Source: Axinella damicornis (taxonomy: Eukaryota; Porifera; Demospongiae; Axinellida; Axinellidae). Taken from it: DNA of 64,000 nt. The stretch spans positions 3,643,084 through 3,707,083 of the forward strand of contig OZ007514.1 of the NCBI GenBank assembly GCA_963931865.1. Direction: 5' to 3'. The number at the start of each line of letters is the position of its first letter. Position 1 is the first letter of the stretch. This document shows positions 1 to 12,937 of this stretch, piece after piece. A model generated the notes under the pieces. The model ran no database searches and was not told where the DNA came from. It saw only the letters and a list, made by a program, of their open reading frames with translations. Made by a program: the position numbers and the translations under genes.

Positions 1-188
1 TTTACATGGCACAATTTTATGGTGGGGGCGTTTATAATCCATCCATAGATGCATGTGCATGCTCTTATCTGTTGCACAAGTATTATTTATCCCAATTTGA
101 TGACTCACATTCTGCGTGTATGAAATACATTGGACCAGTTTCGCACTGCAACATTTGACAGTGGGATGAATCACATTTGTTGTTTTAG

Positions 189-3051
189 GGCGGAAGAGTT
201 TGCGCCAACTGAGGATGAAAAGTGGTACGTGAAGTCCGACTGAAGGAAGGATTAGACCTGCAGCAATACATCAACATATTGATGCATCACAGTGCTGCAG
301 GGATGCTGTGATGGTTAAGACATACGATATAGTTATTGTGGCATGCTGTGATAGTCAAGACATTATAGTTATTGTGGCATAAAGTACCAGGACATGTCAC
401 AGGAGCCCATAACAAGAAGGAGCGTCCAACTTGGCATTATAGCCGTAGAACATCGCTTGTCTAACCACAGCAACCTAGAACGTGCCCTTATTTAGAACAT
501 CTTTTAAGTAACAAGAGCCAGTGCACAGGATGGAGGCTTCCACAACATAAATTTGTGATGGTATATCAACCGTCAAAATCATTTGTAACTTTATAATGCA
601 CTGGCTGTGTAGCTGGCTTTAACTGCAGTTTAAAAAATCATGATCATAATTAATAGGTTTTGCAATGTAGACACTATGTTTGTCGTGACATAGTCTCGTG
701 CCCAGACCCTCCCACACGTGCGAAGAGGGTCTGGTGTTCTGAGCAACATTTCTTGTCACATTAGGGCTGGGCCGATCTCGGATTCAATTGAGATCAGCTG
801 GCTGAATGCGAATGATGTAGACAATCAGGCAGAGATAATGTACATACAGTCTCGTACGTAGTGAAAGCTTGTCTCACTGCATTTTTTCAGCTGTCCCAGT
901 AGACTTTGTGGCCATCTCAAGCTTTTGTCAATTGTGCTGTTTAGTAGTCTATATGCACTGAGTCATCAGAAACTCGACTTCTGGATTCTAAAATGCAATT
1001 ATGATGTTCTTTATGCCGCATGGCCCCGCCCCATGTGACAAGTAATGTATTTCAGAACACGCACCAGACCCTCTTTCTGCTTTTCGTGGAGGGTCTGGGA
1101 ACGAGACTAGTCGTGACAGGTGACATATCATGACATAAAATTCCACATAACAAAGTTCTTATATTGTGGTATTCCTACAGTGCTGGCGGTCACAGTACGA
1201 TATCAGTACAGCCTACTTACAGTATCAGTGTTGTAGTCGCTTGTTATTAGGTGCAGCTCGCTTATAGGCGCATATTCGCTGTTAGGCGCAGGTTCAACTC
1301 TCGTCTCAGCTACTCTTTGAAGTCTTCTTCCAGAAACTCGGCCATTTATGATCCTATGGGGTGGAAAAACTGTAATTTGAAATGAAGCACACTTCCTATT
1401 CGAGGAAATTAAACGCTGCTAGGCGCATATATCCTTCCTTTTAGGCGCATGTGTCTAATGAAGAGCAACTACGATATACGGCGAAACACTAGGAAGGATG
1501 GTTTCCTGCTCAGTGCTGTGTAGTCAGCCACTTGTCTAGCATCCCCTCCTCCTCCTCCTCCTCCTTCAGGGCAGCAGAATTTGAGCAGGAGATGAGGGGA
1601 GGGAATGAGCTTGCTGCCGTTGCCAAGGACTTGTCAGAGACAGTCACCGACCCAGACATACAAGCAACCGAGGTAAGTGGCTACCAGTTACCAGGCACAT
1701 TGTATGTGTGTTGTGTAGCCTTGTTCCCAGTTCCCAGAACTGGAGGTGGCCATGGAGAAGGCCTGGGAATGGGACTACACTAGCCTCGTTCCCAGGCCTT
1801 CCACACCTCCAGTTTTTGATCGCTTGCAGTATGCATACTGCAAGCGATCAAAAGCTGGAGGTGTGGAAGGCCTGGGAACGAGGCTAGACTACACCTTGTG
1901 CGCACTGTGCATACTTAATCTTCCATTCCAGGTCCTGATTGATTGGATCACAACTATTATAGTCTTACTCTATCGTGTCTTATCGCCTCACATTGTTCAC
2001 CCCCACACACAGTTCATGGACTTTGTGAAGAAATTAGCATCCGGAGAGCTGAAGGTGGATGATAGCAACGTAGGTGGAAAGCAAACTTCTTCCTCCGCCT
2101 AGCCTTGTTCCAGGCTCCTCCCCAGCTTTTTTTTGTTGCATACGGTATAGTAAGATTCCACCGATACTGATCATGTAATGTATCGGTACCAGACTATCAG
2201 TCCTGATACCAGCCAGTAGTGAGGTATCGGGTATTGGCTATGAGAATTCTGTGGTACTGATGATCCCTATGACATGAGTCTGACTGAGTGCTTGCTCAAG
2301 CAATCAACAATTTCCAGGCAATTTAAGGGAGAGTTTTGGGAAGTGAATGTGATGAGGTTTGTTGCAAAGTTTGTGATGAAAGCTTTTAAAGGGTATATTG
2401 ATGTACAGTGGTATCGGTATCAGCCTTTCAATGTCAGAATCGTAATTTTGGTATCGGTGGAACACTAGAAAAAAGAATGCTGGGGAGGAACCTGGGAACG
2501 GGACTCCCTCTGTCAGCTTTGTTGCTTGTGATAACAGACAAGGTCTTGATGGGTAGGCTACAGTGAAAATCCTGAGGCTGTACTGATAGTGTTCCTTGAT
2601 CGATATCAGTACCAATAGTATTGGAATCGGTCACCAGGCAACTGACGGCCACGTGACACAGCACATGCCTATACACCATCGTGTGGAAGTTAGTGGTGGC
2701 TGAAAATGCTGAGAAAGAAAGACAGCAAGCCTATTCTTCAATGATATTGGATACTTGCTTAATTGGGTTAAAACACAGCCTTATTATCAGCAGGATATAC
2801 ACATGTAACCTTACAATATCGGAATCAGGATTGGAATCCGTTCTCCAACCAATCTTTGCAGGTGGTTGCTCCCGGCAGCAGTGGGGAGTGGGCGGAGGAG
2901 TTCAGTCGGCAGGAACAGAAGCAACGAACAGACCAGGAGTTCTGGGACAAGCTGGAGAAGGAGTGGGAGGAGATGGCCAAGTGCGGGGCTGTGTCCCGGA
3001 GCTGTTTGTTTGCTAGTAACATGCACACATACATCTACACATACATCCGTG

Positions 3052-3084
<33 letters not shown>

Positions 3085-6000
3085 GATACACACAAGCTTC
3101 GGCCCCGATTGGGTCCGCTTCGGCTGCTGCTCCCCGATTGCATCCGCTTCGACTGCTGCTCCCTGATTGCGTCCGCTTGTAGCCCCAGCTGTTCCAGCCC
3201 ATGCCCAATGTTCTCGAACATTCTTCTCGAAGTTTGAGGTTCAGTAAATTGAAATTGAAGTACGAAGGTCGCGTGTCACTGGTCCCACTTCCGTCACGCA
3301 CATCCCACTTCCGTCACGCACACACACACACACACACGTTAAAATCTATATATTGCCCTCAATAAAACCTAAAACCTAAAACTCAGTTTATTGCTGGATA
3401 CCTGACCTTGAATGGTATGCTTACACACACACACACACACACACACACAGGCAGGAGGACCACCCGTGGCTCTCAGAGTTTGACAAGCTAGAGGAAAAGG
3501 ACTACCAGTTTCAAGCGGACAACCCTCTGCGGGACGTCGCTAATCCACTGGAGGAAGGCCTGAATAGACTAGAGGAGGGTGACCTTCCCAGCGCAGTATT
3601 GCTCTTTGAGGCTGAGGTAGCTGTTGCTATGGTGATGTAATGATGGTGTAATGATGATGTAATGATAGTGTAATGATGATGTAATGATGGTGTAATGATG
3701 GTGTAATGATAGATGGTGTAATGATGGTGGTGAATGATGGTACTCGTGGCTATGAAATGATGATGTACCACTTTGTGGCTATGATATTATGTGTATTACA
3801 GTAATGATGATGTAATGCTGGTATGATAAAGAGCTCTCTCCCCTCCAGGTACAAGTAAGACCTGACAGCATCAAGGTACATAGGGCACCACTCGTACCAC
3901 CCTCACTTGCAGTCAAGCAATTAACACAGTTACATACCTAATACGCACATACTGTGTATATGCACGTACATACATACATACACAGGGTTGGCAGTACTTG
4001 GGAACAACACAGGCTGACAATGAGCAAGAATTGGCTGCCATTGCTGCACTACAAAAGTAAGTTTGTAGTGTCTTCTGTTGTCCTCCTCCCAGCGCCCTCT
4101 CCTGTCTCACTCCCTTTCCCCACTGTCACTTACCCTCCCTCTCACCTCCCTCCCACCTCCCTCCCCTTCGAACCCCCTCCCTTCCCATGTTTCAATCCCC
4201 TTAGTCAATACACCCTCTGGTGCTCCTCTCTCGCTCTCTCTCTCACTCTCCCTCCCTCCCTCCCTCACTCCCTCCCTCCCTCCCTCCCTCCCTCGCTCCC
4301 TCCCTCCCTCCCTCCCTCCCTCATTCCCTCTCCCTCCCTCCCTCCCTCCCTCCCTCCCTCCCTCCCTCCCTCCCTCCCTCCCTCCCTCATTCCCTCTCCC
4401 TCCCTCCCTCCCTCCCTCCCTCCCTCCCTCCCTCCCTCCCTCCCTCCCTACCCCCCCCTCCCTCCCTTCTTCTTCCCTCCCTCCCTTCCTCCCTTTTGTG
4501 TGTGAAACTCTTCATTGAATTTACAATACACATACACCAGCAACCAAATAGTGCACACATCATAGACAAAAGAGGAATTCTGTTTCTAAACCCACACGTT
4601 GTCCTCCTTCCCCCCTGTTGTCCCCCCTCCACTCTCACTCCTCTCCCCCCACCCCGTCACTCTCCCCTCCCACCCCCCCCCCCCTTCACAACAATTAAGA
4701 TGTCTGGAGCTAGACCCAGGAAACCTTCCTGCCCTAATGGCTCTAGCTGTCAGCTACACCAACGAATCACAGCAAACCAAGGTTGGGTCAACTGTGTTCC
4801 CTTTGTGCTGTTTTAGCGTTGAGACAGATGCTCTGAAATGCTAGCCTCGTACCCAGGCCTTCTCACCCCAGGAGTGTGACTTACAGTGTAACCAGAATGG
4901 GGTGGACAACGATTGTTCGACCTCTGATTCATAGTAATGTTGAGCTGGTAAGATAGTGTACTGGGATGGTTAGTTCAGCATTCCCAACAATACAGGACGT
5001 TTTGATCCAAGGATCTTCTTCATCTGTTTCAACAATACACTTCACACTTATCCGACCAGTGTCAACTATATATGATATTTTGCCAATATTTTGGCTAGAG
5101 TGTGCTAGCCTTCTTCAGGACACAAGCATTCCGATTTTGAAGTTGCAGTTCTCATCTTACTATCATGTCAGTGTACATAGCAATATGTGATGTGGTATCG
5201 ATCAATGTAGCTAAAATGTACTCTACTCTGTTTTATGTCAAAACAATTGTATATCATGTGACGAAAAGTTCATTCATCCCTTCATAATGACTGTATGGTT
5301 TCACCTCCCCACACAGGCTATAGGAGCATTGCGGGACTGGCTGAGGTGTAACCCAAAGTGAGCCCATACACTCCTCACACAACAGGCACTCTCAGTCTCA
5401 CACACTCTCTCTCACATCCACACACGCACACACAATGCAGATACTCCTTGGTGGTACCGGATGAAGGGGCACAGAGACCCTCTAAACCCCTCACCACCTC
5501 CTTCATGACCAAGTATGGAACATTTGTATCTACATTAGGTAACCATTAACTTCCCCCTCCCCACCCTCCCTTACCCCCTCCCTCCTCCCTCCCCCCTCCC
5601 TCCTCCCTCCCTCCTCCCCCTCCCCACCCTCCCTCACCCCCTCCCTCCCTCCTCCCTCCTCCCCACCCTCCCTCCCTCCCTCCTCCCCCTCCCCTCTCCC
5701 TTGCCCCACACACACACTCAGTGAGGAACACATGGAAGTGAGGGACTTGTATCTAAGAGCAGCTCAAATGTCTCCAGAACAGGTGGATGCTGATGTGCAG
5801 GTGTGTACATGTGTGTGTGTGTTGTGAATGTGTGTGGGGGTGTGCGTATGCATGTGTGTGGGTGGGTGTGTATGCGCACGGCATGTGTGGGGGTATATAT
5901 GTATGCATGTGTGGTGCATTACCAAACTACAAACTGTTGTGCAGGTTGGTTTGGGTGTGCTGTTCAACCTGTCAGGCGAGTACAACAAGGCAGTGGACTG

Positions 6001-6793
6001 CTTTCATGCTGCACTGGAAGTTAGACCAGAGGTCAGGTGCACTTACATACACCATGTAGTGGTGGTCATGTGATAATCATGTGATGGTTGTGTGATGGTC
6101 ATGTGTTCCTCTCCGCAGGATGCAATGCTCTGGAACAAGCTAGGAGCCACATTGGCTAATGGCAATAGGAGTGAAGAGGTAACTGTTCTGTCTTTTATTG
6201 GTAATTACGATTCTGTTCTAGGCCTTGACACATGCTAGCAGAAGAGGCATTCTGAGTCCTGACATACACACACATGCATGTACACCCACCCACCCACACA
6301 CACACACACACCCACACACACAGGCAATACACGCCTACCGCAAGGCTCTGGAGTACCTTCCAGGGTTCACACGCTCTCGCTACAACCTAGGGATCAGCTG
6401 CATCAACCTGAAAGCATACAAGTGGGTGATCATCAATCTCACAAACATGGTGTATAGGATCTACTACATTGGCACGGAGGTTATGCGATTTATCCTCCGT
6501 GGGAAAGTTTGGCCGAGGCAGAGCCAAGGCTAAACTTTCCCAAGGAGGATAAACTGCATAACCTCTGAGTCGACGCAGTAGATCCAGCTTCTACCACAGA
6601 CATAACCTCCAAGTCAAGTTAGTAGATGGATCCGGCTGCTAGGAGAGCTATAGCTCTCCGATTCTCAGCACAGAGTGGTTCAATGTCATCGTGGAGGATA
6701 ACCGATTTATCCTCTGCGGTAACTCAAATGATCGCCCACGCACTACTATGGTAGAATGGCTTTCTCTTTCTCTTCCTTTCTCCCCTCTGACCT

Positions 6794-6837
<44 letters not shown>

Positions 6838-7050
6838 TCACATGCATACAGAGAGGCCACGGAGCACTTCCTAACAGCACTACACCTCCAGAAACAAGCA
6901 AAAGGGCTACAGGGAAGCGTTTCCCAAATGTCCGAAAGTATTTGGCCAACCCTCAGACTGGCAGTGACATTTCTGGGGAGGAGCGACCTGCTGGGTAGAA
7001 TAGAGCAGAGGGACTTGGATTTCCTCCTCAGAGAGTTTGCAGTGGAATGA
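189..7050 (+). CDS. PEX5: PEX5 copy A: peroxisomal PTS1 import receptor, 5' partial, intact to the stop
   Basis: This is the cytosolic receptor that binds C-terminal PTS1 signals through TPR repeats and docks at the peroxisome through WxxxF/Y motifs. Exons: 189-224, 1570-1672, 2013-2069, 2862-2980, 3451-3616, 3849-3875, 3986-4056, 4700-4781, 5317-5357, 5441-5512, 5722-5800, 5945-6031, 6119-6178, 6324-6421 and 6852-7050. All have GT-AG borders and phases fit at each junction, giving about 431 residues. Visible landmarks are WAEEF and WAAEF pentapeptides, [103 protein letters not shown] and [10 protein letters not shown]. These match the animal PEX5 C-terminal half segment by segment. The true N-terminus, with the conserved cysteine, is not in the window. 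The exon ending at 2980 has donor GTGCGG where both sister copies have GTGAGG. It is the only copy of three without a lesion, so it is probably the working gene. Confidence 0.9.
691..1109. mobile_element. TAG-family foldback element
   Basis: Ends TAGTCTCGTGCCCAGACCC / GGGTCTGGGAACGAGACTA, flanked by the 9-bp duplication GTCGTGACA (682-690, 1110-1118). Its interior is homologous to about 23270-23590 upstream of PEX5 copy C. It lies in a PEX5 copy A intron. Confidence 0.85.
1781..1886. mobile_element. TAG-family foldback element with empty site in PEX5 copy B
   Basis: A 106-bp near-perfect hairpin, TAGCCTCGTTCCCAGG...CCTGGGAACGAGGCTA, flanked by GACTACAC (8 bp). The homologous intron of copy B (about 9390) reads straight through GGGACTACACCTTGTGCG without it. 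Confidence 0.92.
4227..4497. repeat. CCCT microsatellite in PEX5 copy A
   Basis: Nearly pure (CCCT)n on the plus strand. Equivalent tracts lie at 11417-11630 (copy B) and 26155-26224 (copy C), in the homologous intron. Confidence 0.9.
6457..6585. repeat. Foldback repeat in PEX5 copy A intron
   Basis: Inverted repeat from GGATCTACTACATTGG to the complementary CAGTAGATCC, with inner arms GAGGTTATGC / GCATAACCTC and GGGAAAGTTTGGC / CTAAACTTTCCC. It is shared by copies B and C, so it predates the duplication. Confidence 0.75.
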
Positions 7051-7219
7051 GTGTGTGTGTTGTGCTATTGTTGAGATGAATATTTCAACTATGAGTTCAG
7101 AATTGCAACCGTGCAAAGGATTGAGATGTGGCTCCTGCCCAGTTGGGACGTGGAGGATCTGCATGGGGATGAGGGGGAAAAAAAGGAAAAACATAAACAA
7201 AATAATGACAAAATAGATC

Positions 7220-8350
7220 TATAGCTAGCTATGTATACAACAAGAGAAAAAAGAGCTTTCTATCCTCCATGGAAATCAGATGAATAATTATTATGTTGTT
7301 TAATAGTTGTAATTAGGTAGAATTGAAGTCACATGTTTCTAGTTTAGTTTTAAGAAATTACCCGGTAATTTCAAAAGGGTTGGTTACACATGTAGTAAAA
7401 GCTCATTTAGTTTTACTAATAACCACCTTTTTGGGTTGATTTAATTATTAGTTTATAGTTAATTAATAGGCTGAAACAGTACGTCCTCATTATTTTTAGT
7501 TCGAGTTTTAATTACTAAGGCCCTTATTACTAATAGTAGTTAACAGTAACTATAAAACAACATTATCAGACACCCAGAACTCCTATGCTAGCTATAAACA
7601 GCTACAGGAAAAACTAGCAGCTTTCAAAGGCCGGGTACTGGAGAATAAAAAAAAAAACAGTAAGGAAGCTATGAAAACTCTTGGATTTGAACAAAAGCAG
7701 TAAGGAAGTTATGAAAACTCTACGTAAAAAAAAGAATAAAGGGAAAAAAAAAGAAGAAGAAGAAGAAGTAAAAATACAACCTAGCAACACACCCACCCCT
7801 CCGTGACAGGTCAGACACCGAAGTGTAAGCCTCAGAAGCGCTGGATAGGCGTGTCTGGAATCACAGGAGGGCAACCTGCTTTCCACCAGACACCTTTAGC
7901 TTCGGTGGTCAGATGGGAACCGGCGTACTCCGGCTGCTAGGCGGGGAAGTCAGGAACCGGTATGTACGGAGGGGCCCGACCTCGTACTCGGTTATTGGGG
8001 AGGCAATGTTCAGACCCCAGTCTGCAAGCGAACACGCCATCCCGACTTCCCGCCAAAACTTGATACAAATTCAGTATAATATATAAACCACAGCCAGCTG
8101 TTTCCGGTTGCGCATGCGCGTGCCACCTGACTTTGACTTCCCGCCAAAATACTCAACCGCTTGAAACTACCTACTAGCTACACGGCTAGCTGGGCTCTAG
8201 CTAACTCAGGCGAGCGCTCAGCAATTCGATGATAGTTGTAGGAAGCAGTGACCTCATAGCTAGAAACACCAAATATCGTCGAATTGCCCTGTGACATGTT
8301 ACTTCAGCTGCCGGAGAGTTGGCTGAACCAATCAGATTTCAGAACGTTGT
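7220..8350. repeat. Dispersed repeat with tRNA-like segment, copy 1
   Basis: About 1.1 kb also present at about 29480-30660 and, in part, 57580-58430. On the minus strand the 7990-8060 part reads GTCGGGATGGC...GGTCTGAACATTGCC, resembling A and B boxes of a Ser/Leu-type tRNA, so a tRNA-derived SINE is possible. A-rich stretches near 7650-7780 lie on the far side. Confidence 0.6.
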
Positions 8351-8456
8351 CACATGACAACAGTAACGTGTCCTGCACTGGTTATGTGCAGAGATCCGGT
8401 GTCCTTTGACCTCTCCGACGCTCGCGGTAGGGCTCAGTATATACTAATGTGCTACC

Positions 8457-8636
8457 GCGTTCTCTCTGTTGTTCTCTCTGTTCTCCAGGATCTCTGTGTT
8501 CTCCACGTTCTCTCTGTTCTCCACGTTCTCTCTGTTCTCTGTGTTCTCCAGGTTCTCTGAGTTCTCTCTGTTCTCTGAGTTCTCTCTGTTCTCTGTGTTC
8601 TCCACGTTCTCTCAGTTCTCTGTGTTCTCTGAGTTT
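8457..8636. repeat. GTTCTCTCTGTTCTC tandem array
   Basis: Tandem units of about 10-18 bp (GTTCTCTCTGTTCTCCACGT and variants). The matching place in the copy C flank (about 30720) lacks it, so it expanded only here. Confidence 0.85.
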
Positions 8637-9130
8637 CAGAACCTACAGCAAACAGTTGCTTCCATGGACAGGAAAGGACCGTTCTCAGCAGGTGGAAATA
8701 TCAGAGTGTCATAATTATGGAATTCACTGCTTGAATGAGGTATGCATCGTTTTCTCGTAACCAGTGTTCTCACTAGGCCTTTTCTGAAGGGCACTGTGCC
8801 CTTTGGGCTTCTAATGTGGTCTGGTCTAAAACAAATTGTGCCCTTTGCCAGCCCTTTGCAGTGGATGACTTCTAGCAACCACTTGAAGTACTTGGCAGGT
8901 ACGGTGAGGCTTCACATGGTTTCTGAATGCTACAGTATGAATCTCATTATGCACCACTCGTAAACAAATTTCTGGGAGAACACTGTCCCTAATGGATTGG
9001 GGATGAGGCGACATACGCGCAGATGAAAAATCTACCAGACTGTACCCTCTCACGAGGAAAAGTGTCTGGTGACTATTGAGCGACTTCATAGTTGTGCTGA
9101 AGGTAGTGTCGTCGGATTTTTGGGGGTTGG
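8637..9130. repeat. Dispersed repeat (AACCTACAGCAAACAGTTGC family), copy 1
   Basis: The same unit occurs at about 30757-31225 and 34996-35500. It includes AAGGGCACTGTGCCCTTTGG and ends near GTGTCTGGTGACTATTGAGC. It has no stable open frame. A further partial copy (34255-34477) is interrupted by the foldback at 34478. Confidence 0.75.
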
Positions 9131-9643
9131 GACTTACCATGTTGCTGCTTTCAAAGGTCTATGTATGGCTATCTTCATTGGCAAAGATGAGAACAAAAGG
9201 CTGAGCACAAAGTGCTGGAGTCAAGCAGTAAACTGCCCAGGTAAGCTTTAATAGATGGGCGTGGCCAAACTTTGGGGGCTGAAAAAGTGGGGCGGCTGAA
9301 GCCTCCCCAACCGCCCCTACTCCTACGGCCTTGCTTGTTCTCGGTCCCCAAAACTGGAGGTGGCCATGGAGAAGGTCTGGGAACGGGACTACACCTTGTG
9401 CGCACTGTGCATACTTAATCTTCCACTCCAGGTCCTGACTGATTCAATCACAACTATTATACTATTGTGTCTTATCACCTCGCATTGTTCGCCCCCACAC
9501 ACAGTTCATGGACTTTGTGAAGAAATTAGCGTCCGGAGAGCTGAAGGTGGATGATGGCAACGTAGGTGGAAAGCAAACTTTCTCCTCTGCTTAGCCTTGT
9601 TCCAGGCTCCTCCCCAGCTATTTTGTTGCATACTGTGTAGTAG

Positions 9644-9907
9644 TAGCCTCGCTCCCAGTCCCACGCCCAGCTTTTCGTCGCTTGCAGTACGGTAAAGCGG
9701 GGAGGGCCTGGTGCATTTCCTCACGTGAGCATGACGCATCTAGCTAGCGGGGGGCAACTGTCATACTCACCGAGCGTTGAACGTGTAGATGGTTGAATAA
9801 CACGCAAAACGCAGTGTCCTCGTTCTGAACATTTTGCCATTTGTCGATTCCATCATGCTCACGTGAGGAAATGTACCAGGCCCTCCCTGCTTTACCGTAC
9901 GAGGCTA
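9644..9907. mobile_element. TAG-family foldback element with empty site in PEX5 copy A
   Basis: Ends TAGCCTCGCTCCCAGTCCC and CGAGGCTA, with flanks GTGTAGTAG / GTATAGTAG (one mismatch). Copy A near 2143 has the uninterrupted sequence CATACGGTATAGTAAG. Confidence 0.88.
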
Positions 9908-10330
9908 GTATAGTAGGGTTCCACTAATACTGGTATCGATATCAGTCCCGATACCAGTCAGTGGTGAGGTACATGTATCGGGTATTGGTTGTGAGAATTC
10001 TGTGGTACTGATGATTTAATGGGTGCTTGATATGTACTCTACGGTACAGTAAAGGCCCTGGAACAAGTAACCCTTCCGTGTAATATTTGAACCCGTTCCC
10101 CAACGAACTTTGCAGGTGGTTGCTCCCGGCAGCAGCGGAGAGTGGGCGGAGGAGTTCAGTCGGCAGGAACAGAAGCAACAAGCAGACCAGGAGTTCTGGG
10201 ACAAGCTGGAGAAGGAATGGGAGGAGATGGCCAAGTGAGGGGCTGTGTCCTGAAGCTGTTTGTTTGCTAGTAACCTAAGCACATGCACACATACATAACA
10301 CACACACATACATCTACACATACATCCATG

Positions 10331-10361
<31 letters not shown>

Positions 10362-10707
10362 ATACACACACGATACGCACACGCTTCGGCTGCTGCTCCC
10401 CGATTGCGTCCGCTTCAACTGCTTCTCCCAGATTGCGTCTGCTTCAACTGCTGCTCCTCAATTACGTCCGCTTCAACTGCTGCTCCCCCATTGCATCCAC
10501 CTGTACATGTAGCTCCAGCTCGAAGTTTGAGGTTTAGTACATTGAAGTACGAAGGTCATGTGTCACTGGTGTAGTCCCGCCCCACGAACATCCCACTTCC
10601 GTCACACACAGACACAAACACGTTAAATATATTGTTAACCACCCCTCAATAAAAGGTAAAACCTAAAACTCAGTTTATTGCTGGATACCTGACCTTGAAT
10701 GGTATGC

Positions 10708-10709
<2 letters not shown>

Positions 10710-10775
<66 letters not shown>
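10710..10775. repeat. CA microsatellite forming a splice acceptor
   Basis: (CA)n ending in ACACAG at the acceptor of the copy B exon 10776. Copy A has a shorter version at 3424-3450. Confidence 0.85.
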
Positions 10776-10776
<1 letters not shown>

Positions 10777-11416
10777 CAGGAGGACCACCCGTGGCTCTCA
10801 GAGTTTGACAAGCTAGAGGAAAAGGACTACCAGTTTCAAGTGGACAACCCTCTGTGGGACGTCGCTAATCCACTGGAGGAAGGCCTGAATAGACTAGAGG
10901 AGGGCGACCTTCCCAGCGCAGTATTGCTCTTTGAGGCTGAGGTAGCTGTTGCTATGGTGATGTAATGATGATGTAATGATGGTGTAATGATGGTGTAATG
11001 ATGGTGTAATGATGGTGTAGTGATGGTGTGATGATGGTACTCGTGGCTATGAAATGATGATGTACCACTTTGTGGCTATGATATTATGTAATGATGATTA
11101 ATGCTGGTATGATAAAGAGATCTCTCCCCTCCAGGTACAAGTAAGACCTGACAGCATCAAGGTACATAGGGCACCACTCGTACCACCCTCACTTGCAGTC
11201 AAGCAATTAACACAGTTACACAAACATACCTAATACATACTGTGTATATGCACGTACATATATACATACACAGGGTTGGCAGTACTTGGGAACAACACAG
11301 GCTGACAATGAGCAAGAACTGGCTGCCATTGCTGCACTACAAAAGTAAGTTTGTAGTGTATTCTGTTGTCCTCCTCCCCTCTCCTGTCTCACTCCCTTTC
11401 CCCACCGTCACTTCCC

Positions 11417-11630
11417 CTCTCTCTCCCCTCCCTCCCTCCCTCCCTCCCTCCCTCCCTCCCTCCCTCCCTCCCTCCATCCCTCCCTCCCTCCCTCCCCCAT
11501 CCCTCCCTACCTCCCCCCTTCCCTCCCTTCTTCCCTCCCTCCCTTCCTCCCTCCCTCCCTCCCTAATTCCCTCCCTCCCTACCTCCCTACCTCCCCCCTC
11601 CCTTCTTCTTCCCTCCCTCCCTTCCTCCCT
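11417..11630. repeat. CCCT microsatellite in PEX5 copy B
   Basis: (CCCT)n with interruptions, in the intron homologous to 4227-4497. Confidence 0.9.
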
Positions 11631-12825
11631 TTTGTGTGTGAAACTCCTCATTGAATTTACAATACACATACACAAATAGTGCACACATCATGGACAAAAG
11701 AGTGTTGCTAATGAATTCCGTTTCTCAACCTTTTAAACCCACACGTTGTCCCCCCTCCACTCTCACTCCTCTCCCCCCACCCCGTCACTCTCCCCTCCCA
11801 CCCCCCCTTCACAACAAGATGTCTGGAGCTAGACCCGGGAAACCTTCATTGGTGTAGCTGTCAGCTACACCAACGAATCACAGCAAACCAAGGTTGGGTC
11901 AAATGTGTTCCCTTTATGCTGTTTTAGCGTTGAGACAGATGCTCTGAAATGCTAGCCTCGTACCCAGGCCTTCTCACCCCAAGAGTGTGACTTACAGTGT
12001 AACCAGAATGGGGTGGACAACGATTGTTCGACCTCTGATTCATAGTAATGTTGAGCTGGTAAGATAGTGTACTGGGATGGTTAGTTGAGCATTCCCAACA
12101 ATACAGGATGTTTCAATCCAAGGATCTTCTATATACTATATAATTATGATATTTGCCGATATTTGGGCTAGAGTGTGCTAGCCTTCTTCAGGACACAAGC
12201 ATTCCGATTTTGAAGTTGCAGTTCTGTGCCTTCATCTTACTATCATGTCGGTGTACATATAGCATTATGTGATGTGGTAGCAATCAATGTAGCTAAAATG
12301 TACTCTACTCTGTTTTATGTCAAAACAATTGTACATCATGTGACGAAAAGTTCATTCATCCTTTCATAATGACTGTATGGTTTCACCTCCACACATAGGC
12401 TCTAGGAGCATTGCGGGACTGGCTGAGGTGTAACCCAAAGTGAGCCCATACACTCCTCACACAACAGGCACACACAGTCTCACACACTCTCTCTCTCACA
12501 TCCACTCACGCACACACAATGTAGATACTCGGTGATACCGGATGAAGGGGCACAGAGACCCTCTAAACCCCTCACCACCTCCTTCATGACTAAGTATGGA
12601 ACATTTGTATTTACCATTAACTTCACCCTCCCCCCTCCCTTACCCCCCCTCCCTCCCTCCCTCCTCCCCCTCCCCACCCTCCCTCCCTCCTCCCTCCCTC
12701 CTCCCCCTCCTCCTCCCCTCCCTCCCTCCTCCCCCTCCCCTCTCCCTTGCCCCACACACACTCAGTGAGGAACTTGTATCTGAGAGCAGCTCAGATGTCC
12801 CCAGAACAGGTGGATGCTGATGTGC

Positions 12826-12937
<112 letters not shown>

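Noticed and set aside
1532..1569. Upstream start of PEX5 exon 2 with a poly-Ser stretch
   Set aside because: The CCT/CTC tract is the polypyrimidine tract of the acceptor ending TTCAG at 1569. Starting at 1570 fits the phase of the micro-exon.
3954..4816. Long PPSLPPS-type open frames (also at 11242 and 25919)
   Set aside because: Translations of (CCCT)n and (CA)n microsatellites within PEX5 introns.
5513..5547. GT at 5548 (CATTAG|GTAACC) as donor of the PEX5 exon starting 5441
   Set aside because: It breaks the frame into exon 5722. The donor GTATGG at 5513 keeps frame and gives the same length as human PEX5 here. Loss of the GTAACC site in copy B is therefore harmless.
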